Under the pieces are notes generated by a model that worked only from the letters and a program-made list of their open reading frames with translations, had not been told where the DNA came from and made no database searches. A program made the position numbers and the translations under genes. Positions 43,348 through 55,706 of a stretch of DNA of 64,000 nucleotides are shown here, piece after piece (the first letter of the stretch is position 1; each line of letters starts with the position of its first letter). This stretch comes from Spinacia oleracea. Taxonomy: Eukaryota; Streptophyta; Magnoliopsida; Caryophyllales; Amaranthaceae. The stretch covers positions 40,866,723 through 40,930,722 of the forward strand of contig NC_079490.1 of assembly GCF_020520425.1 (NCBI RefSeq), read 5' to 3'.

Positions 43348-46300
43348 ATGGCTGCTTCACCGGCATTGATGAAATCCGATTCAATAGCAGATAACATGCC
43401 AGAAGCGTTGAGGGAGAGAAGATACCAAATGAAGAGGTGTTTCGCTAGGTATTTACAGCAAGGGAAACGGTTGATGAAGCTTCATCATCTTATGGACGAG
43501 CTTGAGAAATCCATTGATGACCATGCTGAAAGAACTCAACTCTTAGAAGGAACACTTGGTTACATTTTGTGCTCTACCCAGGTACACTATTATCTTATAT
43601 CTTAGCTTTCTGATCCTCCCTTTTGGAAAGGAGGTTTTTAAAGGCTTCCATCTGAAATTTCACAGGAAGCGGCTGTTGTTCCTCCTCATGTTGCCTTCGC
43701 AGTAAGACCTAACCCTGGCTATTGGGAATACGTTAAAGTCAATGCTCACCATCTCACAGTTGAAGGCATCACTGCAACTGAGTATCTGAAATTCAAAGAG
43801 ACCATATATGATGACAAATGGTACATTTTTTTTACTTTGTTATCTTTGGAAGTAGTAATAATATAAAAAATTTGAAAATGTATTGTGTGAACAATACAGG
43901 GCCACAGATGAAAATGCACTAGAGGTGGACTTTGGGGCACTGGAGCACTCTACTCCACACCTTACTCTGTCTTCTTCCATTGGAAAAGGAATGAATTTTG
44001 TATCAAAGTTCTTGAGTTCAAAGCTATGGGCAGAGAAAGAGGCTGCAAAGCCTCTTGTGGAACACATGCTGTCAATGAAACACCGCGATGATGTAAGAAA
44101 TCATACTAAATATATTATGCTGCATACAGAGTATATGTATTTGCTCAAAATAAATTTTATGTTGGCAGAAATTAATGATCAACGAGACACTGAACACACC
44201 AGCAAAGCTACAGGCCGCACTAGTTGTTGCTGATGTGTTTCTTTCATCATTTTCTACCGATACACCATTCCAAAACTTCGAATTGAGGTACATCATCTAT
44301 GATTTACTCATCTGCAAGCCAGAAAGTTGAAAAAAAGAAAAACTAATTAAAATATTAAACAGATTAAAGGAGTGGGGTTTTGAGAAAGGATGGGGTGATA
44401 CAGCAGCAAGAGTCAGAGAGACTATGCATTCTCTGTCTGAGGTGCTCCAGGCACCAGACCCAGTAAACGTGGAGAACTTCTTTGGCAGGCTTCCCACAAT
44501 TTTTAATATTGTGATATTCTCAGTTCACGGTTACTTTGGCCAAGCAAACGTTCTTGGCTTGCCAGATACTGGAGGCCAGGTATGTATTTGTACCTGGTAG
44601 TTGAAACACCCTGCAAAACAAGCACAAAAGTACATTAATAAGATTAATTTTTATTGCTATTTGTAGGTGGTTTATATTTTGGATCAAGTCAGAGCACTGG
44701 AAGAGGAATTGCTCATCAGATTCAAGAACCAAGGGCTTAATGTAAAGCCCCAAATTCTAGTGGTGAGTACTAAACATAATAAAATAATCATTTCATTGCA
44801 AATTATGAAACATTAAAACCTAAAAGTACAACTGAGTTCTGTTGTGTAATACAGGTCACCAGGCTAATACCAGATGCTCAAGGAACCAAGTGCAATCAAG
44901 AGCTCGAAGCAATTGAGGGCACAAAGTACTCTAACATTCTTCGCGTTCCATTCAGAACGGAGAATGGGGTCCTCCGCCAATGGGTCTCCCGTTTTGACAT
45001 ATACCCATACCTTGAGAAGTATACACAGGCATGTAGCAACTGAGTTACAAATTGATTTGCTAGTTTATGAGATCATTATAATCCTAACTTCTCTTTTCAT
45101 ATGACACCAGGATGCCACAACCAAAATCCTTGAGCTGATGGAAGGAAAGCCTGACCTTATTATTGGAAACTACACTGATGGAAACCTGGTAGCCTCACTC
45201 ATGGCAAACAAGCTTCAAGTAACACTGGTAATGTATCATCAAAATATGACCTAGTAAAAATAAAAAAGTATATCTCTATGTTGCAATTAACCGTCTGTGT
45301 TAAACTCTTAATAGGCTACAATAGCACATGCCTTAGAAAAGACGAAGTATGAAAACTCAGATGTCAACTGGAAACAAAAGGATTCCAAGTACCACTTTTC
45401 ATGTCAGTTTACAGCCGATATAATAGCAATGAACTCAGCAGATTTCATCATCACAAGCACATTTCAAGAAATTGCAGGAAGGTCAGACAAGATCTTTCTC
45501 ACTTAATCTTCAAAAATAACCAGCATACGAATTTGATCAGCATTTCCAGAAGCATAGAGCAAATTATCAGATTTTTAAACATAAATCCTAGTTCACGCTT
45601 TGGCTTTAAGTTTAACCACATTTACTAATGTGGAATTGGTGTATTGCAGCAAAGAAAGACCTGGCCAGTATGAAAGTCATGCAGCATACACACTCCCAGG
45701 ACTATATAGGGTGGCTTCAGGCATCAATGTTTTTGATCCCAAATTCAATATTGCTGCACCTGGAGCAGACCAAACTGTCTACTTTCCATCGACAGAAGCA
45801 CAACGACGGTTCACACACTTCCATCCAGCTATTCAAGAATTACTGTTCAATGATAAGGATAATGATGAACACATGTAAGAATAAAATATTTTAAAAAATG
45901 CATCATAGTAATATATTATTAAGATAACATGTCCAGTCGTTAGCAACTGAAAATGCTGTTTTTTCGAGCAGTGGATTTCTGGAAGACAAGAAGAAACCCA
46001 TCATTTTCTCCATGGCAAGGCTGGATACAGTGAAAAATATTACTGGCCTGGTTGAGTGGTATGGGAAGAATGAAAGACTCAGAAGTCTAGTCAACCTTGT
46101 CGTTGTTGCAGGTTTCTTTGACCCCTCAAAATCCAAGGATAGAGAAGAAACGGCTGAAATACGGAGGATGCCCACATTGATAGAGAAATACAGATTGAAG
46201 GGTCACTTTAGATGGATTGCTGCCCAGACTGATAAGTACAGAAACGGGGAGCTGTATCGTTTCATAGCTGACACACGAGGTGCTTTTGTACAACCTGCTC

Positions 46301-46682
46301 TATACGAAGCCTTTGGTCTTACAGTCATTGAAGCAATGAATTGTGGATTGCCCACTTTTGCTACAAATCAAGGGGGACCAGCTGAGATTATAGTTGATGG
46401 AGTCTCTGGTTTTCATATTGATCCCCACAATGGAGACGAGGCAAGCAACAAAATCGCAGACTTTTTCCAGAAGTGCAAGAATGACGATGAATACTGGAAT
46501 ACAGTCTCCGCAGCAAGTTTACAGCGAATATATGAATGGTAATAGCATTATAAATAGCTTACACCCCAAATTAACTTGGACAACAACTCTGCTACTAAAA
46601 GAAAATATATACGTTGGACCACCATAGTCCTTTACAAGACAGGGTTTTATATTGTTGTTTTGTTTTCTTTCTTGTCTTGATG

Positions 46683-46715
<33 letters not shown>

Positions 46716-47714
46716 CTGTTGAATATGGGCAACATGTACACTTTCTGGAAAATGCTGAACTGTAAAGAGAAGCTAGCAAAGCAGAGATACGTCCAAATGT
46801 TCTACAATCTAGAATATAGGAATCTGGTATGGTTCATTTCCATGAAGAATAGGTCATATCAGCTCAATGCAAGACGCATTTCATAAAGGCAAGGTCACTA
46901 ATATGAACATGTTGCAGGTGAAAACTGTGCCTATCCCGAGCTATGAACTTCCGAAGCCAGTACCAAAGCCAATAGTAAGGCCGCAGCCCCCCAAAAGGCA
47001 TGATGTCATTCTCTCCACATTTAGTCTTTCTTTCATGCAATAAAATTTGATAGTTCCTACATTGTAATAATGGGAAGCCTAACTTCAGAAAGAAAGTAAT
47101 TCTCTCATCAACTTACCTAAGAAATATCAGATTTCACAAACCTCATATTTCTTTTCTTTTCTCCATTTTCTTCTAAACAACAGCTTTTATTTAACTTTCA
47201 ACATGAAATCATTCAAAATTTGAAACTTACAGATATAAGAACCACCCTAAATTCTAGATATAGAAAACAGAACCAGATTGAAGGTCTTTGGTTCATCAAA
47301 TATGAAACATTCAGACTTTTCGGAGCATAATAGAGTAACAGAAAATGTGCCCTGATTCTTCTCTTTCCATAATTCCCATAAACTTACCATTGACTAACTC
47401 AATCTCTCTTTTCCAGCACCAGACGCCAGCAGACTCGGATACAGAGGTAAACAGAACGTAGAAACCAATGACTTGCAACACTAGTTCTTCGATTTTTTTA
47501 CTTTACATAATACAGTGTCATTTATGCCTTTCAGGTGGTTCGGGGCTTAACTCAGTGCATGACACGGTTTGAAATTTCTCCATTCAACACGTATATAGCT
47601 GTATACAAACTTATCTCGAAGCTGCTCTTAATTCTTGTCCTCCTGGTTCTCCTCTTTGTAATGTGTTGGACTCATTTCTCAACTAACCATAGTCAAAAGG
47701 CATTGCCTTTTTGA
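43348..47714 (+). CDS. SUS6: Sucrose synthase, SUS5/SUS6 clade, with C-terminal membrane anchor
   Basis: Exons: 43348-43581, 43666-43820, 43900-44092, 44169-44287, 44363-44579, 44667-44762, 44855-45028, 45111-45227, 45315-45481, 45650-45874, 45972-46538, 46688-46826, 46918-46974, 47417-47446, 47535-47714. All are in phase, giving 889 aa. The enzyme reversibly converts sucrose + UDP to fructose + UDP-glucose, feeding callose/cellulose synthesis. The N-terminal regulatory region ([15 protein letters not shown]) has Ala20 where SUS1-type enzymes carry the phosphorylated Ser. The GT-B/GT4 catalytic part has GLPDTGGQ (299-306), [20 protein letters not shown] and the E-x7-E motif EAFGLTVIE (678-686). 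A Pro/Lys linker (VPKPI) is followed by a 30-nt microexon and a last exon with a hydrophobic stretch [17 protein letters not shown] (about 859-875). Usual SUS1-type length is about 805 aa; long C-terminal extensions mark the SUS5/6 clade. Intron 7 starts with GC (45029). Clade assignment is from memory of the family. Confidence 0.95.
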
Positions 47715-48464
47715 ATAATAATACCTTGATGTTCTTGTGAACACTCTTTGGATGTTTCCCGACTTTGGGATCATGCACACATGTAATATATTTCTGAAAC
47801 TAAAAGTACTGTAAATATATCAGAAGGATATACTTCAACTACTACTTGGTATATGGAACACTCTTCTATCTTCATATTTCTGCCAGCAAAACCTTACATC
47901 TTTTCTTCGTATTTTTGTTCCTTCTTATTTTTTGGATCCTCCTGCTCCCCACCCGGCAAACCCAACCCCCCTCCCCAATGTACCCAAGTTGGGGTGCTGT
48001 GTGTTGGGGATGAAGCAAGCTGGCTAAGGGGATTACTAAAGAGCAAAAATGAGTATTGAAGAAACACAAAAGGCTATTTTACCAACCTGATCCTATACTT
48101 CCACAGAACAAGAAACATAATGGAAATACCATAAAGATGAGATTGGTTTACATTACTAGAGAATAAGAATATAGAAAACGATTACATACATACCATTCAA
48201 ACAGACAAGTGAATAACTCATGCCCCCTACTAACTACCCGGTGTTTGCCAAAAAAGAGTATACTTAAATAGGGGTAACATGCTTGCTTGAGGGGGTTAAT
48301 GTGGTGATTTAGAGCACAGAGGATATTCAATCACAAATACCAGTCAAGAAATATAACAAATGTCATAATCAGATAATGGAATAATCAGGAAAGCATCAGA
48401 AACGGAAACACAATCCCTTACTTAAAGGCCCTTCCCTCACAAAATCTCTGATGCAATAGGTCAA
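47715..48464. other. 3' flank of the sucrose synthase gene, no supported gene
   Basis: Contains the likely 3' UTR of the sucrose synthase gene (AT-rich, with AATAATAATAC just after the stop). No other coding or RNA feature is seen. Ends with GTCAA at 48460-48464, the left target duplication of the next element. Confidence 0.6.
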
Positions 48465-48764
48465 TGTAATGAATCAAGTGTAAGGGAAGGGCATAATAGG
48501 TAGTGAGTGATATTAGGTAGAAGACAAAGTAGGTAGGTGTAGTAGAATGGTTATAAATATTGGCACATTAGGTTATGAGAGGTATGTGGAGAATTTTGAC
48601 AAAGCTTAGGCTTTGGAGGGTGGTGACCTCAAGTCACTAACCCTGGAGATTGGTGGCCTCAAGTCACTAGCTACCTTTTGTATCCCATTTTGTGTTCATC
48701 ATCTATCAAGCAAATTATATACTTTCTGCCATTATTTTGTGCTCAAAATTATCAGTACTTTACA
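48465..48764 (+). repeat. 5' LTR of the gag-only element
   Basis: 300 bp, TGTAAT...TTTACA, with a TATA-like TTATAAATAT at 48551-48560. Matches 50780-50885 and 59936-60129 segment by segment, including the doubled CCTCAAGTCACTA. Confidence 0.88.
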
Positions 48765-48824
48765 CTTGGTATCAAAGTTGTACAATTAATATGATTTTCA
48801 AATAAATAAATAAAATTAAAAAAA

Positions 48825-49211
48825 ATGGAGGTCACCGCAGAAGGTTCAGCGCGGCAAATGCAAATGTGGGTACAAGAGGAGTTCTCCTACATGACATGTA
48901 AGAGAGAACATGGAATTTCAGATCTCAAAGAGGAGCAAAGAATCCGAAAAGAGCTTCAAATTCACGAGTTCAATGGAAGAAACCCAAAGGACTGGTTTCT
49001 TCAATTGGAGGATATTTTCGATTATTTCCAGTTGATTGAAGAGGACAAGTTAAAGGCTTCCATTATCGGACTCGATGGTGAAGCGTTGCGGTGGTTCGAA
49101 GGAGAAATCAAGTTCATGCCTTTCCATGGTTGGCAAGAATTGAAAGGCCAAGTGATGCGACATTTCGGTTCGTCACCAAACCTTAAATTCTCGTCGGAGT
49201 ACCACAAATGA
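48825..49211 (+). CDS. Gag-like (Retrotrans_gag) domain protein
   Basis: 128 codons from an ATG about 60 bp after the LTR/primer site. The N-terminal half is charged. The core has ELQIHEFNGRNPKDWFLQLE, IIGLDGEALRWFEGE and GWQELKGQVMRHFG, which is the gypsy capsid-domain layout. A full gag would continue with a nucleocapsid zinc knuckle; here a TGA ends the frame and no knuckle follows. Either a truncated gag or the whole product of a non-autonomous element. Confidence 0.7.
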   Translation: MEVTAEGSARQMQMWVQEEFSYMTCKREHGISDLKEEQRIRKELQIHEFNGRNPKDWFLQLEDIFDYFQLIEEDKLKASIIGLDGEALRWFEGEIKFMPFHGWQELKGQVMRHFGSSPNLKFSSEYHK

Positions 49212-50779
49212 GGAGGCAGATCGAGTGTATGAAGAAAAAAAGGTGGTTAAAATAGATCTGAAAATATCAAAGAGTATGAACATTCGGAATTTGAGGACAT
49301 CACCAAACCAATAGAGGAGCAAAGTCCGGAGGTTCTCACCACTATTTCCTTAATTGGTGGTTGTTTTGAAGTTCAAAGAAAATGGAGGTTGAGAAGAGTA
49401 GATCAAAAAATTATTCAGGAACTTTTGAGTATTGTTTTGGGGAAGAACATAGGACAGATGCATGGCGATTTCTTGACTATCGAGGGTGAAAAGTTGAGAA
49501 ATGTGTCTGGCAGTTTGGAAGGTGGTCCGCCTCCAATAATATTTGAGAGAGGTGGCGCCGGATTGTGGTTCTGGTGGTGGGCCACGCAGGTTCGCCGGTG
49601 AAGTGTTCGGGGTAGCAGCGCCGGAGGTAGCAAACCTGGAGGTTTCACTGGTTCTACTAGTGGACTTGGTAGTGGTTCCAGCTTGGTTGTGGATGGTTAT
49701 ATAGGAGAGCACACTAGAAACGTCTACCACGGTGGAGTAAGAGAGGTGGTGCCGGAGGAATCGGATATGTCGGAGGACCGGGCTTCGCTAGATGTGGTAG
49801 ATTGGGTGGTGATGTTGGTGTTTCGGTAGGTAGACCAATTGTAGAAGGATTCAAGCGTGGCGGTGCGGGAGGTTGCAGATCTGGTGGTGGTCCAAGTCTT
49901 CTCATGGGTGGTTGCCGCAGTAGTGGTCAATTCCTGTACGGTGTTGGTAAAATCGACTCCCACCCACCAAAGTTTGGTGGAAGACATGATAATTTTTCGG
50001 ATGGGTACACTAGTGGAGGTGGCTTGGTCATAACTATAATTAGGAAAGATCTTTTCGTCGGCAGTATGACTGGTGGTGAAGCACTTCTATCTCGATGGAG
50101 CTTGCAGAAGAAGATTCTCGAAAATGAGGTGTATGGGAGAAGCTCCAATAGGTTACTCTTTGGCTTGGAGAAGAAGACAATTTTAGAGGATGATGAAAGT
50201 AAGGGAAAATGGGTAAATTGCGAGTAGGTGACATAAAAAAAGGATGATACGTGACGTGGGTGAAAGAGTTGGAAAATTCCAGAATATATTCTAAGGCCAA
50301 TTCTGTAATTAACCATGCAGAAGACTGTCATGTACCGGCGACCCGACAACCCTCCTTTTCCAAAGAGACAGAGCCCACTTTTGAGGCCGAAAATTCTAAA
50401 CCTACTTCCTATACTCTTCATTTATCTAATCAACCCAACCCAACCTTCATCAAACTTACTTAACCCTTTAATTTTTAAATCCAATTGCTTTTTTGGTTTC
50501 CCCAACCCAAAACCTTACAATCAAAAATCACCTCAGAACATAAGAGACATGACCACTTCCACTCACACCTTTACTTCACTGCATGACATCATTTTACTTG
50601 CCTATAACAACCTAATGAGTTTGCTTGCAACACTCAACAAAGAAGAGCTTGAGCACCAATGGAAACAGGGCGCCAATTTCAGAAAATTGAATGGCATTGA
50701 CCATTGTTGTCGAGGCCATGAATTATGTGCTAATTACTACCCACCTTGAGAACAAGGTGGAAGTTTATGGGGTCAGTAT
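49212..50779 (+). other. Non-coding interior of the gag-only element
   Basis: About 1.57 kb. 49500-49960 is GGTGG-rich with Gly-rich open frames that look compositional. Short open frames on both strands at 49800-50420 have no recognisable motif. The purine stretch before the 3' LTR is near 50747-50770. No pol remnants are seen. Confidence 0.6.
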
Positions 50780-51084
50780 TGTAAAGAATCAAATATAAGG
50801 GAAGGGCATAATAGGTAGTGAGTGATATTAGAAAGAAGACAAATTAGGTAGGTGTAGTAGAATGATAATAAATACTGACACATTATGACAAATATGATGC
50901 AAAAGGCACCTCCATTCTTATTAAAATCAATGAATATACATTACAATTCCTAACAATTCTAAACCTAACAATTCTTAGGTACTTTAAGATAATACTAATA
51001 TTATGGCAATTCTAATATTAGGATATACTAACTAATACTATGAGAATACTTATATAAGGATAATATTCCTAATATAACTTAACA

Positions 51085-51316
51085 TTCCCCCTCAAGGTGG
51101 AGCATGTAGATCTCGAATGCCATCTTGTCAACAAAAAATTCAAATTGCGCCTTTCCCAACGCCTTTGTGAAAATATCTCCTAATTGCACCTTCGTTGACA
51201 CATACGAAGGACAAATGATACCTTCCTTGATTGCATCTCTATGAAATGACAATCTGGCTCAATATGTTTTGTCCTCTCATGAAAGACCGGATTCTGTGGA
51301 ATATGAAGTGTTGACT
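51085..51316 (-). pseudogene. C-terminal RNase H end of the minus-strand copia
   Basis: On - this carries NPVFHERTKHIEPDCHFIE, typical of the copia RNase H tail. It is followed by FTKALGKAQFEF-like residues and the polypurine tract at the LTR. It is separated from the rest of RNase H (starting 56099) by the inserted copia. Confidence 0.75.
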
Positions 51317-51721
51317 TGTTGGTTATTCCTCCTAATTTGGGGAAGATATAATTAGTAAAGACAAAGAAAAAGAAAAGGAGAGAAAAAGAAGGAGAGAAGT
51401 TAGAAAGCAAGAAACATTTATTGGCAAATTATTCTGCGTAATTTGCGTCATTAGTTTCTTAGTAATAGGTTGGTTATAAATATGTAATCATATTGATAGT
51501 TAAATTTATTCAGAAATATAACATTGTAACATAATTCATATATAGAGAAACACGTTACATTTTTTAGAGTATACCATCGAATATTTGTTTATATTTTATA
51601 AATACTTTGTGAGTTATTTTATTATATCGTAGAGATATGATTGTTAGCCTATTTTGTTTATACACGAAAGGGAAAACGAATATTATTTCCGCTGCAAGAT
51701 TATTTGTAATCTTTCCCAACA
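51317..51721 (+). repeat. 5' LTR of the Tork-like copia
   Basis: 405 bp. TATA-like TTATAAATA at 51474-51482. Compared with the 3' LTR the main difference is one short insertion near 51633 (CGTAGAGATATGA region) plus scattered substitutions. Confidence 0.9.
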
Positions 51722-51771
51722 GTCTGGTATCAGAGCCGGATACGTACATATACGTCGTCGTATATAAACAA

Positions 51772-54166
51772 ATGGAAGATTCGATAGTAAGTCTATCAGG
51801 AATGATTAAATTGACATCATCCAACTATTCTATGTGGAAATCTCGAATGGAAGATATCCTTTATTGTAAGGACTTGTATAAGCCCATCGAGGAAGAAACT
51901 AAACCGGAAAATAAAACCGAAGATGCATGGAAGTTGGAAAATCGTAAGGCGGTCGGGTTAATACGACAACATATTGATTAGAGCATTTTTCAACATGTTG
52001 CTAATGACACGGATGCCTACAAGCTTTGGAAAAAGCTTGAGTCTATGTATGAGAGGAAGACAGCTTTAAATAAAGCTACATTGGTGAGAAGGTTGGTTTG
52101 TCTTCTATACAAGGAAGGTAAAAATATGGCAGAACATATGAATGAATTTCAAGGCATTGTTAATCAGTTAACAAATGTCAGCATGGAAATTGAAGATGAA
52201 GTCCAAACCTTATTACTCCTCAGCTCATTACCTGATAGCTGGGAAGCTCTTGTTATCTCGTTGAGCAATTCGACTCCGAGTGGTAAACTCACCCTTGATA
52301 TGGTGAAAGACAGCTTATTCAATGAAGAAGCTAGAAGGAAAGAATTTGCCTCGACAAATCAGACTGAAGCACATATTGTTGAAAATCGTGGGAGACCAAT
52401 GTTTAGAGTTTCCCAAAGTCAAGATAAATCTAGAGGCAGATCAAAATCCAAAAGGAGGTTCACTTGCTTTTATTGTCATAAGCCAGGACATAAGCAAAGT
52501 GAATGTAGAATATGGAAGCGGGACATGCGATCTAAGAATGACAGGAGTAGTGATAATGAAGATAAGAAAAATGTCATGGCTACAGCAGTAGGTGATGATA
52601 TTTATTTTGTAGGTGATGACGCGTGTTTTAACCTAACAAGTGAAGATTGTAGTTGGGTAATTGATACAGGTGCTTCGTATCATCTAACTGCAAATATAAA
52701 TTATTTCACATCTCACACTACTGGGGATTTTGGTTTTGTAAAAAATGGGAAATGATGGATCATCCAAAATTATTGGTATTGGAGATGTTTGTTTGGAAAC
52801 CAATACAGGTTGTAATCTTACACTACACGATGTCAGACATGTTCCAGATATTCGGCTGAATTTGATTTCAGCTGGTAAACTTGCCGACGAAGGATATGCA
52901 AATCACTTTTCAAATGGAAAGTGGAAATTGTCAAAGGGCTCGATGATTGTTGCTCACGGAAAGAAGCAACAAACCCTTTATGTCACAAATGGAAAGCTCA
53001 GCTCACAAATAAATGTAGCTGAAGAATGTTCAACCGAGCTATGGCATAAGCAACTCGGACATATGAGTAAGAAGGGATTGCAAATCCTCACTAGAAAGCA
53101 ACTTCTTCCTATGAAGGATGTTAATTTGAAATCATGTGTTGATTGTTTGGCAGGAAAACAACACAGAGTTTCATTTCGAAGAAATCCACCATCTAGAAGA
53201 TCTCAGGTTCTAGATTTGGTACATACAGACGTTTGTTCTATGGTAGAGAAATCTCTTGGTGGTGCATCATATTTTGTTACATTCATTGATGACCATTCCA
53301 GGAAAGTGTGGGTCTTTCTTTTAAAAAGTAAAGACCAAGTCTTTGACGCGTTTAAGGAGTTTCATGCAAAAGTAGAAAGAGAACTTGGCATGAAATTAAA
53401 ATGTGTGCGATCCGATAATGGTGGTGAGTATAGAGGTCCATTTGAAGAATATTGCAGGAAGTATGGGATAAAGCTCGAGAAAATTGTCCCAAAAACACCT
53501 CAACAAAATGGTCTCGCTGAAAGAATTAATCGAACGATCACGGAGAAAGTTCGTTCGATGTTATCACATGCAAAGTTACCCAAATCTTTTTGGGGGGAGG
53601 TAGTAAAGAATGCAGTTCATTTGATTAATCTTTCTCCTTCAGTTCCACTTGATGGTGATGTTCCACAGATGATATGGTCTGGAAGAAGATTAAACTATGA
53701 AAGTTTGAAGGTGTTTGGATGTAGAGCCTTTGTTCACATCCCGAGGGATGAAAGATCAAAACTTGATAGCAACACAAAACAATGTATTTTTCTTGGCTAT
53801 CCTGAAGATGATTTCGGTTATAGGTTATGGAGTCCTGCTAAAAGAAAAATTGTTAGAAACAGAGATGTTGTTTTCTTTGAAGATCAAACCATTGAAGACA
53901 TACAAAAATTGGGAAAATCTACAACATCCCATGAAGAACTGCCTATAATCATGAATCCAGTTCCTTCTCCGGATGCAATTGATGATCACGAACACCAAGA
54001 TGATCAACCTCATGATGATGAGAATGTGGAACATATTCCACAACAAGAAAATCAATCATCTCATGAAGCAGAATTAAGAAGATCCACTAGAGATAAACGA
54101 TTCCAGCAAAATTGGCTGGAGGTGAATATCAGTTACTTACTGAAGGGGGAGAACCAGAGGCTTTGA
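51772..54166 (+). pseudogene. Copia gag-protease-integrase, first part of a broken polyprotein
   Basis: The gag start MEDSIVSLSGMIKLTSSNYS has a TAG stop at 51979-51981 after HID. Gag then continues in the same frame with FQHVANDTDAYKLWKKLE, a CCHC knuckle CFYCHKPGHKQSEC (about 52470-52510) and the protease active site WVIDTGASYHLT (about 52655). At a six-A run near 52741 the frame shifts. Integrase follows: the HHCC-type LWHKQLGH ... CVDCLAGKQH, then core Asp in VHTDVC, Asp in RSDNGGEYRG and Glu in GLAERINRTI, all three catalytic residues present. It ends in the next frame break near 54110. A sequence like this cannot yield a full product without recoding. Confidence 0.9.
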
Positions 54167-55686
54167 AAGATGTACATAAGGAAAAGTGGAAGGAAGCCAT
54201 GCAAGATGAGATAAAATCCTTGCATGAGAATCACACATTTGATTTGGTACAGCTACCAAAGGGGCGACGAGCACTCAAGAATAAGTGGGTGTTTAGATTA
54301 AAGACTGAAGAAAATAATCCACAACCAAGATATAAAGCCAGGCTAGTTGTGAAGGGGTTCAGTCAAAAGAAAGGTATTGATTTTGAAGAAATATTTTCAC
54401 CAGTTGTGAAAATGTCGTCAATACGAGTTGTTCTTGGCATGGCAGCATGCATGGATTTGGAAATTGAACAACTAGATGTGAAAACAGCCTTCCTACATGG
54501 TGATTTGGAAGAAGAAATATATGTGGAACAACCCGAGGGATTTCAGGTTAAGGGAAAGAAACACATGGTATGTCATTTGAATAAGAGCTTGTATGGCTTA
54601 AAGCAAGCATCGCGACAATGGTATCAAAAATTTGAGTCTTTTATGAAAGATCATAAATATCAAAGGACGACATCAGATCATTGTGTGTTCATTAAAAGAT
54701 TTGCAGAGGGAGATTTTATCATTCTACTCCTCTATGTCGATGATATGTTAATTATTGGCCATGATACCAATAAAATCGCCAATTTGAAGAAGGCGATGAA
54801 TAAATTCTTTGCTATGAAGGACTTAGGACCAGCAAAACAAATACTTGGCATGAAAATCTCTCGTGACAGAAAAAATAAGAAGTTATGGCTGTCACAGGAA
54901 AGATATATTGAGAAACTAATTGAGAGTTTTAATATGCATACGGCTAAGCCAGTGAGCTCTCCACTTGCAGGTCATTTTAAATTAAGCTCTCAACAATGTC
55001 CTACAAGTGATAAAGAAAAAGAAGAGATGGATAAAGTTCCTTATGCATCTGCAGTTGGCAGTTTGATGTATGTTATGGTTTGTACAAGACCGGACATTGC
55101 CTATTCAGTAGGTCTTGTTAGTAGGTTTCTCTCTAATCCAGGGAAAGAACACTGGGAAGCTGTAAAATGGATACTAAGGTATTTACGTGGCACGTCAAAA
55201 ATGTGCATATGCTTTGGTCTAGGAGATAATGTGTTAAAAGGTTACACAGATGCAGATATGCTTATAATGTTGATTCGCGAAAGTCAGTATCATGTTACAT
55301 GATGACTTTTGCAGGGGGAGCTATATCATGGCAATCAAGGTTACAAAAATGTGTTGCATTATCAACAACAGAAGTCGAGTACATTGCTGTGACAGAAGCT
55401 TGCAAAGAGCTCTTGTGGATGAAGAATTTTCTACAAGAGCTAGGAATTAAACAAGAAAATTATATACTTTATTGTGACAGCCAGAGTGGAAAATCCCACC
55501 TTTCATTCCCGTTCTAAACATATAGATGTAAGGTATCATTGGATACGAGATGTCTTTGAAGCCAAGCTGTTACATTTGGAAAAGATCCATACTGACCATA
55601 ATGGCTCAGATATGATGACCAAAATATTGACCATACAAAAGCTTGATGTATGTCGAGGAGAAGCGGGTTTATCAAAAATATTATAA
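54112..55686 (+). pseudogene. Copia reverse transcriptase - RNase H, second part of the broken polyprotein
   Basis: RT shows [49 protein letters not shown] and the catalytic YVDDMLI (about 54737). The RNase H part begins near ILRYLRGTSK and shifts frame at about 55300 (GGAISWQSRLQKCVALSTTE). It shifts again near 55490, where one of the tail motifs (NPTFHSRSKHIDVRYH) is read in a third frame. The 54112 start is TTG within continuing sequence, so it is not a real start codon. RT itself is intact in sequence; RNase H is broken twice. Confidence 0.9.
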
Positions 55687-55706
55687 TAAGTCGGAAGGGG
55701 GAGATT

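Noticed and set aside
46975..46998. GC donor at CCCAAAAG-GCATGA for the exon starting at 46918
   Set aside because: It would put the downstream exons out of frame; the GTAAGG at 46975 keeps phase and a coherent C-terminus.
49350..50421. Thr/Pro-rich and Gly-rich frames on both strands of the gag-only element
   Set aside because: Produced by GGTGG-rich low-complexity DNA; no consistent frame or motif.
54112..54114. Apparent start of a new protein at the copia RT
   Set aside because: The codon is TTG within continuous polyprotein similarity; it is a frameshift point and not a gene start.
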